DNA from: Clostridia bacterium
Lineage (GTDB): Bacteria; Bacillota; Clostridia; Lachnospirales; CAG-274
DNA: 63,882 bases
Direction of reading: 5' to 3'
Assembly: GCA_030524425.1 (NCBI GenBank)
Contig: JAUNGN010000012.1
Location: 1 to 63,882, forward strand
A model generated the notes under the pieces. That model had not been told where the DNA came from. It ran no database searches and was given only the letters and a program-made list of their open reading frames with translations. Below, piece after piece: positions 17,319-25,320 of this stretch (the first letter of the stretch is position 1; every line of letters begins with the position of its first letter). A program made the position numbers and the translations under genes.

Positions 17319-17797
17319 GAATTTTGGTTATTAGTGATACACATGGTAATTTAAGCAGGGTTTATAAGGTTATAAACTCAATTTCAAATATGATTGACGG
17401 TGTTATTCATTGCGGGGATGTAGTTGAAGATGCTGATACTTTAAGGATAAGATACCCTGATTTAAAAGTTTACAATGTCAGGGGTAACTGTGATTACGGG
17501 TCGTCTGTTCCTAATGAGGAGGTTTTTGTTTTGGGCGGAAAAAAGTTTTTTGTTACTCACGGAGATTTGTATGGAGTGAACTGGGGCATTGACAGGCTTT
17601 GCTACAAGGGTGCTGAGGTTGGTGCTGATGTATGCCTGTATGGTCATACTCATGTACCTTATATTGACAATTACAACGGTATTGTTATATTAAATCCGGG
17701 TAGTCTTTCTGCACCAAGAGGAAGCAGTACTTATAGCTATGGAATAATTAAAATTGAAGATGGTGTTGTTACACCGAGTTTAGTTGAATATAAATAA
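17315..17797 (+). CDS. YfcE/MJ0936 family metallophosphodiesterase
   Basis: 160 residues with the calcineurin-like motif set: SDTHGN near the start, HCGDVVED (about 32-39), RGNCDYG (about 56-62), THGD (about 82-85) and GHTHVP (about 108-113). These bind two metal ions for phosphodiester hydrolysis. Family members act on small phosphodiesters in vitro; the physiological substrate is unknown. It overlaps rdgB by 4 bp and is followed after 13 bp by tex, so the three form one operon. Length is typical of the family. Confidence 0.92.
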   Translation: MRILVISDTHGNLSRVYKVINSISNMIDGVIHCGDVVEDADTLRIRYPDLKVYNVRGNCDYGSSVPNEEVFVLGGKKFFVTHGDLYGVNWGIDRLCYKGAEVGADVCLYGHTHVPYIDNYNGIVILNPGSLSAPRGSSTYSYGIIKIEDGVVTPSLVEYK

Positions 17798-17810
17798 CAG
17801 AGGTATAAAA

Positions 17811-19952
17811 ATGGATATTATAAAAACATTGGCAGATGAATTTAATATTAAAGCAGGTCAGGTTGAAAATACAGTAAAATTGATTGATGATGGTAATACT
17901 ATTCCTTTTATTGCCAGGTACAGAAAGGAAATGACAGGTTCTCTTGATGATGTGGTTTTAAGAGAGTTATTTGACAGACTTAATTATCTAAGAAATCTGG
18001 ATGAAAAAAGAGAACAGGTCAGAAATTTAATTGCTGAACAGGAAAAGCTGACTGATGAAATAAATTCAGCTTTGGATAAGGCTGTAACCGTAACTGAAAT
18101 TGATGATATATACAGACCATTCAGACCTAAGAGAAGAACGAGGGCTGCTATTGCAAAGGAAAAAGGACTTGAACCCCTTGCATCATTGATTTTATTACAG
18201 CTTACAAAGGTGCCTGTTGAAAAAGAGGCAGAAAAGTATATAAACGAAGAAAAAGAAGTTGCAAGTGCAGAAGATGCAATTAACGGAGCAAAGGATATAA
18301 TAGCTGAAATGATTTCAGATGATGCTGACTACAGAGCACTTATAAGAAAGCTTACGTATAATGAAGGACTCATTTCAACTAAAGCTGTTAATGAAGAAGC
18401 TGAATCGGTATATGAAATGTATTATGACTACAGCGAGCCTGTTAAGAAAATTGCGGGACACAGAGTGCTTGCAATTAACAGGGGTGAAAAGGAAAAGGTA
18501 TTAAGTGTTAAGGTTGAAGCTCCTGCAGAAAATATTTTAAAACAGCTTGATAATAAAATAATTAGAGATAATAAATATACTAATGATATTTTAAAGGAAG
18601 TTATTGAGGATAGTTATAAGCGTCTTATTGCTCCTGCGGCTGAAAGAGAAATAAGAAATGATTTAACAGAAAAGGCAGAGGAAAGTGCAATAAAGGTGTT
18701 TGGTGAAAACTTAAAACAGCTTCTTTTACAGCCCCCAATTAAGGATAAGGTTATTCTTGCTCTTGATCCCGGTTTCAGAACAGGCTGTAAGGTTGCTGTT
18801 GTTGACGGTATAGGCAAGGTTCTTGATACGAGTGTAATTTATCCTGTACCGCCTCATAATAAGATTGAGCAGGCTGAAAAAATAATTGCAAATATGATTA
18901 AAACACATAATGTTGACATAATTGCAATAGGCAATGGTACAGCATCAAGAGAAACAGAAATGTTTGTTGTTAATCTTATTAAAAAGCTTAACAAAGAGGT
19001 GCTTTATATTATAGTAAATGAGGCCGGGGCTTCTGTTTATTCAGCATCAAAGCTTGGTTCTGAAGAATTCCCTGACTTTGATGTGGCATTAAGAAGTGCC
19101 GTAAGCCTTGGCAGAAGACTACAGGATCCATTGGCTGAGCTTGTTAAAATTGAGCCTAAAAGTATAGGAGTAGGACAGTATCAGCACGATATGAATCAAA
19201 AAAGACTTGGTGAGGCTTTGGGAGGTGTAGTTGAAAGCTGTGTTAACAATGTGGGTGTTGATTTGAATACTGCATCAGCGTCATTACTTTCATATGTTTC
19301 GGGTATAAGCGGAGCAGTGGCAAAGAATATACTTTCCTATAGGGAGGAAAACGGCAGGTTTATGTCCAGAAAAGAGCTTTTAAAGGTATCAAAGCTTGGT
19401 CCAAAGGCTTATGAACAGTGTGCAGGCTTTTTGAGAATTGCTGACGGTAAAGCTCCTCTTGACAGCACAGGTGTTCACCCTGAAAGCTATGAAGTGGCTG
19501 AAAGCCTTATTGAAAAGTGCGGCTTCAGTATTGACGATGTAAAAAAAGGCGGTATAAAGGGGATTGGAAAGGCAGTTGGAAATATTGAAAAAATAGCTAA
19601 AGAGCTGAAGGTCGGTGTTCCCACGTTACAGGATATTATTAAAGAGCTTGAAAAGCCCGGACGTGACCCCAGAGATGAAATGCCTAAGCCTATTTTAAAG
19701 TCTGACATTTTGTCAATGGAAGATTTACAGGAGGGTATGGTGCTTAAAGGTACCGTGAGAAATGTAATTGATTTTGGTGTATTTGTGGATATTGGTGTTC
19801 ACCAGGATGGACTTGTTCATATTTCACAGATTTGCGATAAATATATTAAACACCCCTTGGAGGTTGTAAGTGTCGGTGATATTGTGGATGTAAAGGTTTT
19901 GAGTGTAGATGTTAAAAAGCATAGGATTTCACTTACTATGAGGATAAATTAA
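17811..19952 (+). CDS. tex: Tex family S1 RNA-binding transcription accessory protein
   Basis: 713 residues from ATG 17811 (AGAGG upstream); an earlier in-frame ATG overlaps the preceding gene. The order is the standard one: N-terminal helical domain with IPFIARYRKEMTG, a YqgF/RNase H-like domain (LALDPGFRTGCKVAVVD, about 327-343, and IAIGNGTASRE), helix-hairpin-helix repeats (NTASASLLSYVSGISG), and a C-terminal S1 domain (MVLKGTVRNVIDFGVFVDIG to the end). Tex proteins bind nucleic acid and affect transcription and gene expression; the molecular role is not settled. It ends the rdgB-yfcE-tex operon. Full length, no anomalies. Confidence 0.94.
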   Translation: MDIIKTLADEFNIKAGQVENTVKLIDDGNTIPFIARYRKEMTGSLDDVVLRELFDRLNYLRNLDEKREQVRNLIAEQEKLTDEINSALDKAVTVTEIDDIYRPFRPKRRTRAAIAKEKGLEPLASLILLQLTKVPVEKEAEKYINEEKEVASAEDAINGAKDIIAEMISDDADYRALIRKLTYNEGLISTKAVNEEAESVYEMYYDYSEPVKKIAGHRVLAINRGEKEKVLSVKVEAPAENILKQLDNKIIRDNKYTNDILKEVIEDSYKRLIAPAAEREIRNDLTEKAEESAIKVFGENLKQLLLQPPIKDKVILALDPGFRTGCKVAVVDGIGKVLDTSVIYPVPPHNKIEQAEKIIANMIKTHNVDIIAIGNGTASRETEMFVVNLIKKLNKEVLYIIVNEAGASVYSASKLGSEEFPDFDVALRSAVSLGRRLQDPLAELVKIEPKSIGVGQYQHDMNQKRLGEALGGVVESCVNNVGVDLNTASASLLSYVSGISGAVAKNILSYREENGRFMSRKELLKVSKLGPKAYEQCAGFLRIADGKAPLDSTGVHPESYEVAESLIEKCGFSIDDVKKGGIKGIGKAVGNIEKIAKELKVGVPTLQDIIKELEKPGRDPRDEMPKPILKSDILSMEDLQEGMVLKGTVRNVIDFGVFVDIGVHQDGLVHISQICDKYIKHPLEVVSVGDIVDVKVLSVDVKKHRISLTMRIN

Positions 19953-20010
19953 TGTTTATAGGACTGGTTAATTTAGTTTTAGACGCAAATGCGAGCATTT
20001 GCTATAACCC

Positions 20011-20140
20011 CTCAGTCCGGCTAAAAGAGCCGGCCAGCTCCCCTGCAGGGGCGCCAAGTAACTGTTCTTTTACCAGCTGATGTACTAAAAAATGCCTGCT
20101 TGGCTCCCTTTTAAGGGAGCTGTTACGCAGTGACTGAGAG
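20011..20140. repeat. inverted pair of palindromic repeat units (REP/BIME-like)
   Basis: Two copies of one unit face each other. Left copy 20011-20057: CTCAGTC, a GGC/GCC stem, CAGCTCCCC-TGCA-GGGGCGCCAAG. Right copy 20099-20140 reads, on the other strand, CTCTCAGTC, a short stem, CAGCTCCC-TTAA-AAGGGAGCCAAG. They are GC-rich against an AT-rich genome and lie between tex and a convergent small gene. Further hairpins follow in 20141-20310: GCCCCG/CGGGGC around 20176-20194, and GACCAAAATGCA/TGCATTTTGGTC at about 20273-20300. The stretch 19953-20314 has no gene that I would support. Confidence 0.6.
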
Positions 20141-20319
20141 TTTTGTGCCGCAGACTAAAATCCGCAGGTTTGCAGCCCCGAAGAGTACGGGGCTTGCTTT
20201 GCGGAGCAAAGTTGTTTGATAGAATTCACTTCCTCTGAGGCCGCCCAAGCAACTGGTTCCTGCCTTAGCTCCCTGACCAAAATGCATCTGCATTTTGGTC
20301 ATACAAACATTAATTAAAA

Positions 20320-20344
20320 AAGTGGGTATTAAACCCACTTTTTA
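20320..20344. terminator. terminator hairpin
   Basis: AAGTGGGT-ATTA-AACCCACTT flanked by A's and T's, usable in both directions; it ends the leftward DUF1540 gene whose stop is at 20369. Confidence 0.75.
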
Positions 20345-20368
20345 CTCTGCTTTAACAATAAAGCAAAC

Positions 20369-20527
20369 TTACATATACTCGAAAGATAAGCATTCGGTTT
20401 CGCAGCAATCCTTTGCACAGTTACAGTCCTTTCCGACAACAATGTCAGAAAGTGTGCAATATTCTGCTGACTTATCATGGTACTTACATGAATCTACTCG
20501 ACATTTAATTGAATTATTTACTGCCAT
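20369..20527 (-). CDS. small Cys-rich DUF1540 domain protein
   Basis: A 52-residue gene below the usual length cut-off. Reading leftward from ATG 20527, with GGAGGTG at ideal spacing: SIKCRVDSCKYHDKSAEYC near residues 6-24, then VGKDCNCAKDCCETECLSF. The C-x4-C-x2-H-x6-C spacing and the final ETxCxSF block match DUF1540, a small family common in Clostridia and presumed to bind metal through its cysteines. The role is unknown; a link with sporulation has been suggested by distribution only. It is divergent from the M19 dipeptidase, with about 60 bp between starts, and followed by a terminator. Confidence 0.85.
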   Translation of the reverse strand: MAVNNSIKCRVDSCKYHDKSAEYCTLSDIVVGKDCNCAKDCCETECLSFEYM

Positions 20528-20586
20528 TAATATCACCTCCAATAATAGTTTGTCCCTTATTAATTAAAATATTCGGAGTAAAAATT

Positions 20587-21486
20587 ATGTTTAAAATTTT
20601 TGATTGTCATTGTGATACAATTACAAAGGCTATGTGGTCACAGCAAAATATTTATAAAAATAATTTACATATAGATATTGAAAAACTTAAAACATTTGAA
20701 AAGGCTGTACAGGTTTTTGCCATATGGCTTGATGAACAATATCTTGGTGAAGCATATAAAAATACATTAAAGACTATTGATTTTTTTAACAATCAATTAG
20801 ATGAATATCAAAAATATATTTCAAAAAGTATAAATGAAAATAAAATCGGTGCTGTTTTATCCATTGAGGGTGGAGAAGCTATTGAAGGGAGCCTTGAAAA
20901 GCTTAGAGTGTTTTATGAAAAAGGTGTAAGACTTTTGACTCTTACATGGAACTATAAAAATGAAATCGGCAATGGTGCGCTTTCAGGTTTTGATGAAGGT
21001 TTATCTGACTTTGGTAAAAGGGTTATTAAGGAAATGAACAGTCTTAATATGATAATTGATGTTTCTCATTTAAATGTAAACGGTTTTTGGGATGTTTATA
21101 AGAATACGGAGAAACCTTTTATTGCAACACATTCAAACAGTTTTTCTGTTTGCAGTCATCCAAGAAATTTAAATGATGACCAGCTTAAGGCTATAGCTGA
21201 AACAAATTCTATGGTTGGTGTTAATTTATATCCTGTTTTTGTGGATGGAGATAAGGGAAGTCTTGATAATATTATAAGGCATTTTGACTATATTATGAAT
21301 ATAATAGGAGACAGAAACATTGGTATTGGATGTGATTTTGACGGTATAAGCCTTTGTCCTGAAAATATATCTGATGTAACTGAGCTTTGTGTTTTATATA
21401 ATAGAGTTAAAGAAGTTTGGGGCAGGGAGCTTGCCGATAATATTTTTTACAATAATATGTTTAGTTTTTTCATTGACAAAATTTGA
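20587..21486 (+). CDS. M19 family (membrane-type) dipeptidase
   Basis: 299 residues from ATG 20587 with CGGAG upstream; the longer frame would start inside the divergent small gene. Metal-binding residues of the amidohydrolase-fold M19 family are visible: DCHCDT (about 5-10, HxD), the bridging glutamate in SIEGGEAIEG (about 98-107), the His in DVSHLN (about 160) and ATHSNSF (about 181), and GCDFDG (about 250). The family cleaves dipeptides including D-containing ones such as wall or glutathione breakdown products. No signal peptide is visible, so it is probably cytoplasmic here. Its own promoter lies in the short divergent region. Shorter than many homologues by some tens of residues but complete in motifs. 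Confidence 0.9.
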   Translation: MFKIFDCHCDTITKAMWSQQNIYKNNLHIDIEKLKTFEKAVQVFAIWLDEQYLGEAYKNTLKTIDFFNNQLDEYQKYISKSINENKIGAVLSIEGGEAIEGSLEKLRVFYEKGVRLLTLTWNYKNEIGNGALSGFDEGLSDFGKRVIKEMNSLNMIIDVSHLNVNGFWDVYKNTEKPFIATHSNSFSVCSHPRNLNDDQLKAIAETNSMVGVNLYPVFVDGDKGSLDNIIRHFDYIMNIIGDRNIGIGCDFDGISLCPENISDVTELCVLYNRVKEVWGRELADNIFYNNMFSFFIDKI

Positions 21487-21498
21487 TATTGAAATATT

Positions 21499-21528
21499 TT
21501 GTCTTATGGTGTAAAATTAGTGTATAAT
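21499..21528 (+). promoter_or_regulatory. promoter for the aminotransferase gene
   Basis: TTGTCT (21499-21504), 18-bp spacer, TATAAT (21523-21528), directly followed by the GAGAGGGGG ribosome binding region of the gene at 21549. Confidence 0.65.
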
Positions 21529-21548
21529 TGTGGAGAGGGGGATTGTTT

Positions 21549-22742
21549 ATGAAGCTATCTAAAATTGCATCAAAGGTCAGACCATCACAAACCTTATCTA
21601 TTTCAGCCAAAGCCAATATGAAAAAGGCTATGGATATAGATGTTATTAATTTTAGTGCCGGTGAGCCTGATTACGATACACCCGGTAATGTTAAGGAGGC
21701 TGCAATTTCAGCTATTAATGAAAATTTTACAAGATATACCCCTTATGAAGGTATTCTTGAACTTAGAGAAGCTGTATCAGATGCACTTGCAAAGAGGGGA
21801 CTGGAGTACAGTCCTGAACAGATTGTTGTCAGCAATGGCAGTAAGCATGCCCTTAAAAATGCTTTTTCTGCTATTATTGATCCGGGTGATGAGGTTATTG
21901 TGCCTGCACCTTACTGGAACAGTTACATAGATATTATTAATATGGTTTATGGTGTTCCTGTTGTGGTGGAAACAAAGAAAGAAAATGTTTTTAAAATAAC
22001 TATTGATGAGCTTAAAGCCGCCTATAATGAAAAGACTAAGGCAATAATAATAAATAGTCCCAATAATCCTACAGGTGTAATGTATACCAAAGATGAGCTT
22101 GAAAAAATAGCAGAGTTTGCTGTTGAAAAGGATATTTTTGTTATTTCCGACGAAGTCTACAGTTGTCTTGTTTACAGTAAAAAGACACCTCATGTAAGTA
22201 TAGCAAGTCTTGGTAAGGAAATTTATGACAGAACTATTGTTATTACGGGTCTTTCCAAGAAATATGCCATGACAGGATGGAGAGTAGGATTTTCTGCTTC
22301 TAATATTGAGGTTGCGGGAGCAATTGCCAATATTCAGTCAAACTCTACGTCTAACATTAATTCTATTGCACAGGTTGCAGCTATTGAAGCTCTTGATAAC
22401 GGTGATGATGTGGCTGAAGAAATGCTGAAGGAATTCCAGCATAGGAGAGATTATATTGCTCAGAGAATATCTGATATTCCATTAATAAGCTGTATGATAC
22501 CTAAAGGTGCATTTTATCTTTTTGTGGATATATCTAAGCTGTTAGGTACTGAAATTGACGGCATTATACTTAATGACAGTGCTGATGTGGCTAATGTGCT
22601 TATGGACAAGTATAATGTGGCTGTTGTGCCTTCAGATGCCTTTGGATATAAGAATTATATAAGAATTTCTTATGCAACCGGTATGAGGGACATTGTTGAG
22701 GGTACAAGGCGAATTGAAAAATTTGTTAAGGATAATTTTTAA
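21549..22742 (+). CDS. PLP-dependent aspartate/aromatic-type aminotransferase (class I/II)
   Basis: 397 residues from ATG 21549. Fold-type I signatures: SAGEPDYDTPGNVKEAA near the start, SNGSKHALKNAF, APYWNSY, NSPNNPTGVMY, SDEVYSCLVY, and the PLP lysine in TGLSKKYAMTGWRVGF (about residue 235). These match subgroup I-gamma aspartate aminotransferases of low-GC Gram-positives, which exchange amino groups between aspartate or aromatic amino acids and 2-oxoglutarate. Exact substrate cannot be decided from sequence. The gene has its own promoter and ends in a hairpin shared with dinB. Internal start at MKLSKIASKV is favoured by its GAGAGGGGG ribosome binding site. Confidence 0.92.
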   Translation: MKLSKIASKVRPSQTLSISAKANMKKAMDIDVINFSAGEPDYDTPGNVKEAAISAINENFTRYTPYEGILELREAVSDALAKRGLEYSPEQIVVSNGSKHALKNAFSAIIDPGDEVIVPAPYWNSYIDIINMVYGVPVVVETKKENVFKITIDELKAAYNEKTKAIIINSPNNPTGVMYTKDELEKIAEFAVEKDIFVISDEVYSCLVYSKKTPHVSIASLGKEIYDRTIVITGLSKKYAMTGWRVGFSASNIEVAGAIANIQSNSTSNINSIAQVAAIEALDNGDDVAEEMLKEFQHRRDYIAQRISDIPLISCMIPKGAFYLFVDISKLLGTEIDGIILNDSADVANVLMDKYNVAVVPSDAFGYKNYIRISYATGMRDIVEGTRRIEKFVKDNF

Positions 22743-22765
22743 AGGACGGTTAATTCCGTCCTTTT
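22741..22765. terminator. bidirectional terminator between aminotransferase and dinB
   Basis: AAAGGACGG-TTAATT-CCGTCCTTTT, a perfect 9-bp stem with T-runs on both strands between two convergent genes. Confidence 0.88.
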
Positions 22766-22766
22766 G

Positions 22767-24008
22767 CTATCCTTTAAAAAATGCAATTTTTTGCAGTGTA
22801 TTGTCATCAGCAGGATTTAGGTGAGAAAGTTTTTTGTTTACAAGCATAATTCCTTTTTGAATACTTGACCATCCAAATTCCTTTCGTAATTGGTCACTCA
22901 TATTATCAAGTTTTTGGTTTGTTTCCATTATTTTATAATGGTTTAAGAGAGATTCCTGAAATGTGGTTTCATTTACAAGATTACAGGCTCTTACGCTTAA
23001 AGCTCGTATGGGGTGGTGTATTTCCCCATTATTTAATATTTCAAGGGCTTTTTTAAATATTATGCCGGCGCTGTTTGAAGCAATGCTTAAAGGTGCTTGT
23101 CTGTCAATACTTTCCAATGTATTATATTTAATGCTTAACTGGACTGTTGAGCAGTAAAGATTTTTTTCTCTAAGTCTTTTAGATACACTTTCACTTAAAA
23201 GTATAAGCACAATTTTAATATCATCATAGTTTATAACATCAAATGGCATAGTAGTACCATTTCCTATGCTTTTTATTTCACGTGAATGGTCTATATTTTT
23301 TACAGGGCTTTCATCTCTTCCCTGAGCATATAGCTGCAGCATTACTCCGTTTTTGCCTAAATGCTGACTTATAATAACAGGATCTGCTTTTGCCATATCG
23401 CCTATTGTAAATATATTAAGCTTTGCCAGCTTTTTTGTGGTGGCACGCCCTGCGTAAAGAAGCTCACTTATGGGAAGCTGCCATATAGTGCTTTTGAAAT
23501 TATTTTTATCTATTACAGTAATTGCATCAGGCTTTTTCATATCTGAACCAAGCTTTGCAAATATTTTGTTAAAGGATACACCTATTGAAACGGTTACGCC
23601 AATTTCCTTTTTGACTCTTTGACATATTTTTTCTGCAATATATTTACCTGAGGGGAAGAGAGGGATGCTTTTTGTAACATCAAGCCAGCATTCATCAATG
23701 CCAAAGGGTTCAATGAGATTTGTGTAATCATAATAAATTTTTCTGACTGCCTTGGAAATTTCTATATATTTATCAAATCTTGGAGGTATAAATATTATAT
23801 CAGGGCATTTTTGCTGTGCTTCCCAAAGAGTGTTGCCTGTTTTTACTCCTTTTTCTTTTGCAAGTATATTTTTTGCCAGAATTATGCCGTGTCTGTTTTG
23901 GGGATTACCGCAAACGGCAACAGGTCTGTTTTTTAATTCGGGATTTTCCATACATTCTACAGATGCATAAAAATTATTAAGGTCAGAATGCAGTATTACT
24001 CTGTCCAT
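22767..24008 (-). CDS. dinB: DNA polymerase IV (Y-family)
   Basis: 413 residues from ATG 24008 (GGAGTGG upstream). Catalytic acids sit in VILHSDLNNFYASVE (Asp9) and in FGIDECWLDVT (about 103-106), and the helix-hairpin-helix TIGDMAKADP and little-finger region follow. Y-family polymerases copy past DNA lesions with low fidelity and are often induced by damage. The C-terminus lacks an obvious beta-clamp peptide that I can name with confidence. The upstream region contains CGCAAATGTTCG at 24050-24061, only a half-match to the Gram-positive LexA box. Single-gene unit ending at a shared terminator. Confidence 0.93.
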   Translation of the reverse strand: MDRVILHSDLNNFYASVECMENPELKNRPVAVCGNPQNRHGIILAKNILAKEKGVKTGNTLWEAQQKCPDIIFIPPRFDKYIEISKAVRKIYYDYTNLIEPFGIDECWLDVTKSIPLFPSGKYIAEKICQRVKKEIGVTVSIGVSFNKIFAKLGSDMKKPDAITVIDKNNFKSTIWQLPISELLYAGRATTKKLAKLNIFTIGDMAKADPVIISQHLGKNGVMLQLYAQGRDESPVKNIDHSREIKSIGNGTTMPFDVINYDDIKIVLILLSESVSKRLREKNLYCSTVQLSIKYNTLESIDRQAPLSIASNSAGIIFKKALEILNNGEIHHPIRALSVRACNLVNETTFQESLLNHYKIMETNQKLDNMSDQLRKEFGWSSIQKGIMLVNKKLSHLNPADDNTLQKIAFFKG

Positions 24009-24111
24009 AAAACCACTCCAATCAAACAAATGTTTATTTAATTATAACGCAAATGTTCGATAAAGTCCAGTGGGAATTTTTGCTACAATTATATATATGA
24101 GGTGATGTAAA

Positions 24112-24336
24112 ATGAATAGATATGATCATTTTTTACAGAAATCTGTGAAAAATATTATAAATACGTATTCAGATATTTAGCTTTTGCACTTAAAAATGAA
24201 GATAGGGCAAATGATGCTATCCAGGATACTTTTGTAGTGGTGTATAAGAATATAAAGAAGGTATATAATTGAGTATATAACGGACATTATAGACAGTTTG
24301 AATAATGAAGATAAAGAGCTTTATAATGAAATATAG
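24112..24336 (+). pseudogene. decayed ECF sigma factor gene
   Basis: ATG 24112 has a good GAGGTGAT site, but its frame stops after 22 codons. Adding one T to the six-T run at 24129-24134 gives MNRYDHFFTEICEKYYKYV and onward FRYLAFALKNEDRANDAIQD and TFVVVYKNIKKVYN, a clear sigma-70 region 2 of an ECF factor, including the A-x-D-A-x-Q-D-x-F core. A TGA follows at about 24270; fragments such as DIIDSLNNEDKELYNEI in another frame could be the remains of region 4. The gene is therefore frameshifted and truncated. It ends where GC-rich, transposon-derived sequence begins. Confidence 0.7.
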
Positions 24337-24375
24337 TCAATAAAGTAGACAGTAAAAAAAGAAAAAAATAACCTA

Positions 24376-24427
24376 CCGGGGTCAAGCGTCCGTACGCTTG
24401 CCGGGGTTTGGGGCGGGCAGCCCCAAG
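24376..24427. repeat. GC-rich hairpins at the end of an IS remnant
   Basis: CAAGCG-TCCGTA-CGCTTG (24383-24400) and TGGGGC-GGGCA-GCCCCA (about 24409-24425) are strongly GC-rich in AT-rich surroundings and lie just past the 3' end of the chimeric transposase gene. TGTCTACTTTATTG on the minus strand (24351-24338) may belong to an IS3-type end. Confidence 0.45.
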
Positions 24428-24435
24428 GTCTTTAT

Positions 24436-24753
24436 TCAGTTTAATCTTTTATTCAAGTTGTCAAAATATAGCTTTTCTTTTTGATTTGGCGAAAGCATAC
24501 TATTAGCAGAATGAGGTCTTTTATTATTATAAAACCCATCAATATATTCAAAAAGAGAAAGTTCAAGCTGTGCTTTGGTATAAAAAGTTTGTCTGTTTAG
24601 TTCTTCAAGTTTTAAAAACTTGAAAAAAGATTCAGCAACAGCATTATCATAAGGATAACCTTTAATGATTTCGGTTTTATAAATTTTTTCTGAAAAATCT
24701 AAATTTGGGTCGTTTAAATTTAATAAAAATGATGTAAAATTAGTATTGGACAT
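24436..24753 (-). CDS. chimeric truncated transposase: ISL3-like N-terminus joined to IS3 OrfB C-terminus
   Basis: 105 residues. The last ~73 residues are the C-terminal end of an IS3-family OrfB integrase core: GYPYDNAVAESFFKFLK contains the catalytic glutamate, followed by YIDGFYNNKRPHSA. The first ~32 residues (MSNTNFTSFLLNLNDPNLDF then EKIYKTEIIKG) instead resemble the start of ISL3-family transposases, which open with such an LLxLxDxN segment before their zinc finger. The join falls at IIKG/GYPYDN. Neither half contains a full catalytic triad, so it cannot transpose by itself. A ribosome binding site (GAAAGGTGGC) is present, so a small hybrid protein might be made. Best read as recombined IS debris. 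Confidence 0.65.
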   Translation of the reverse strand: MSNTNFTSFLLNLNDPNLDFSEKIYKTEIIKGYPYDNAVAESFFKFLKLEELNRQTFYTKAQLELSLFEYIDGFYNNKRPHSANSMLSPNQKEKLYFDNLNKRLN

Positions 24754-24834
24754 AAGCTGCCACCTTTCAAGATTGGTTTGGTCACTTTAATTTTGACATA
24801 AAGTGGAGCTTATGTCTATATTTTTTTGTCAAAA

Positions 24835-24872
24835 AAATATTTGGTGTGATTTTCAGACCACACCAAATATTT
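24835..24872. repeat. 14-bp perfect inverted repeat
   Basis: AAATATTTGGTGTG (24835-24848) and CACACCAAATATTT (24859-24872) with a 10-base loop. It lies upstream of the chimeric transposase and may mark the end of the mobile remnant or act as a terminator. Confidence 0.6.
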
Positions 24873-25320
24873 TACAACCATTATTCACAATAATAAATTA
24901 TTATCAATCATAACACTTAAATTATGTCAAAAAAATCGAAAATTAAAATAAAATGTCTGTTTTTGGCTCGTTATAAGTATTATGCATTTCGCAGTATTTG
25001 TACAATTTCAACTATTAAATCACGAATTACATTTAAGTCATATTGAATGCAATTGCTATATTAAATAATTCGGGGATTTAGTAAGGCAAAGATGTATCAA
25101 TCTCCCGATTATAGAATTGTTTTTCGGTAATTTCGAATTTAACCGCTGTGCTATTGTACAGCCTATTACCGCTTTTGTTTCAAAGCAGTGCCAAAGGTTT
25201 TGCTAAGTAATTTAAAGGTATAGAATTGCAGTGTTTTTACTAAAAATAATGTTTAAAAAACTTTATATATGTGATATACTTATATAAATTGATAAATATT
25301 TGGAAAGAGAGGAAAATATT
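24873..25320. other. gene-poor stretch with a fossil reading frame
   Basis: No intact gene. On the minus strand a stop-bounded frame from 25179 to 25078 reads NKSGNRLYNSTAVKFEITEK and on to DTSLPY, which looks like the C-terminal remnant of a real protein that I cannot identify. The right part (25263-25310) is AT-rich and contains possible -10 sequences (TATACT near 25275) for the gene at 25321, preceded by GAGAGGA. Confidence 0.4.

Noticed and set aside
20123..20338. 71-codon open frame on the minus strand
   Set aside because: It is built from the REP-like and hairpin sequences and ends in the terminator region; no protein family recognised.
24050..24061. Possible LexA box upstream of dinB (CGCAAATGTTCG)
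   Set aside because: Only one half matches the Gram-positive LexA consensus; not strong enough to annotate.
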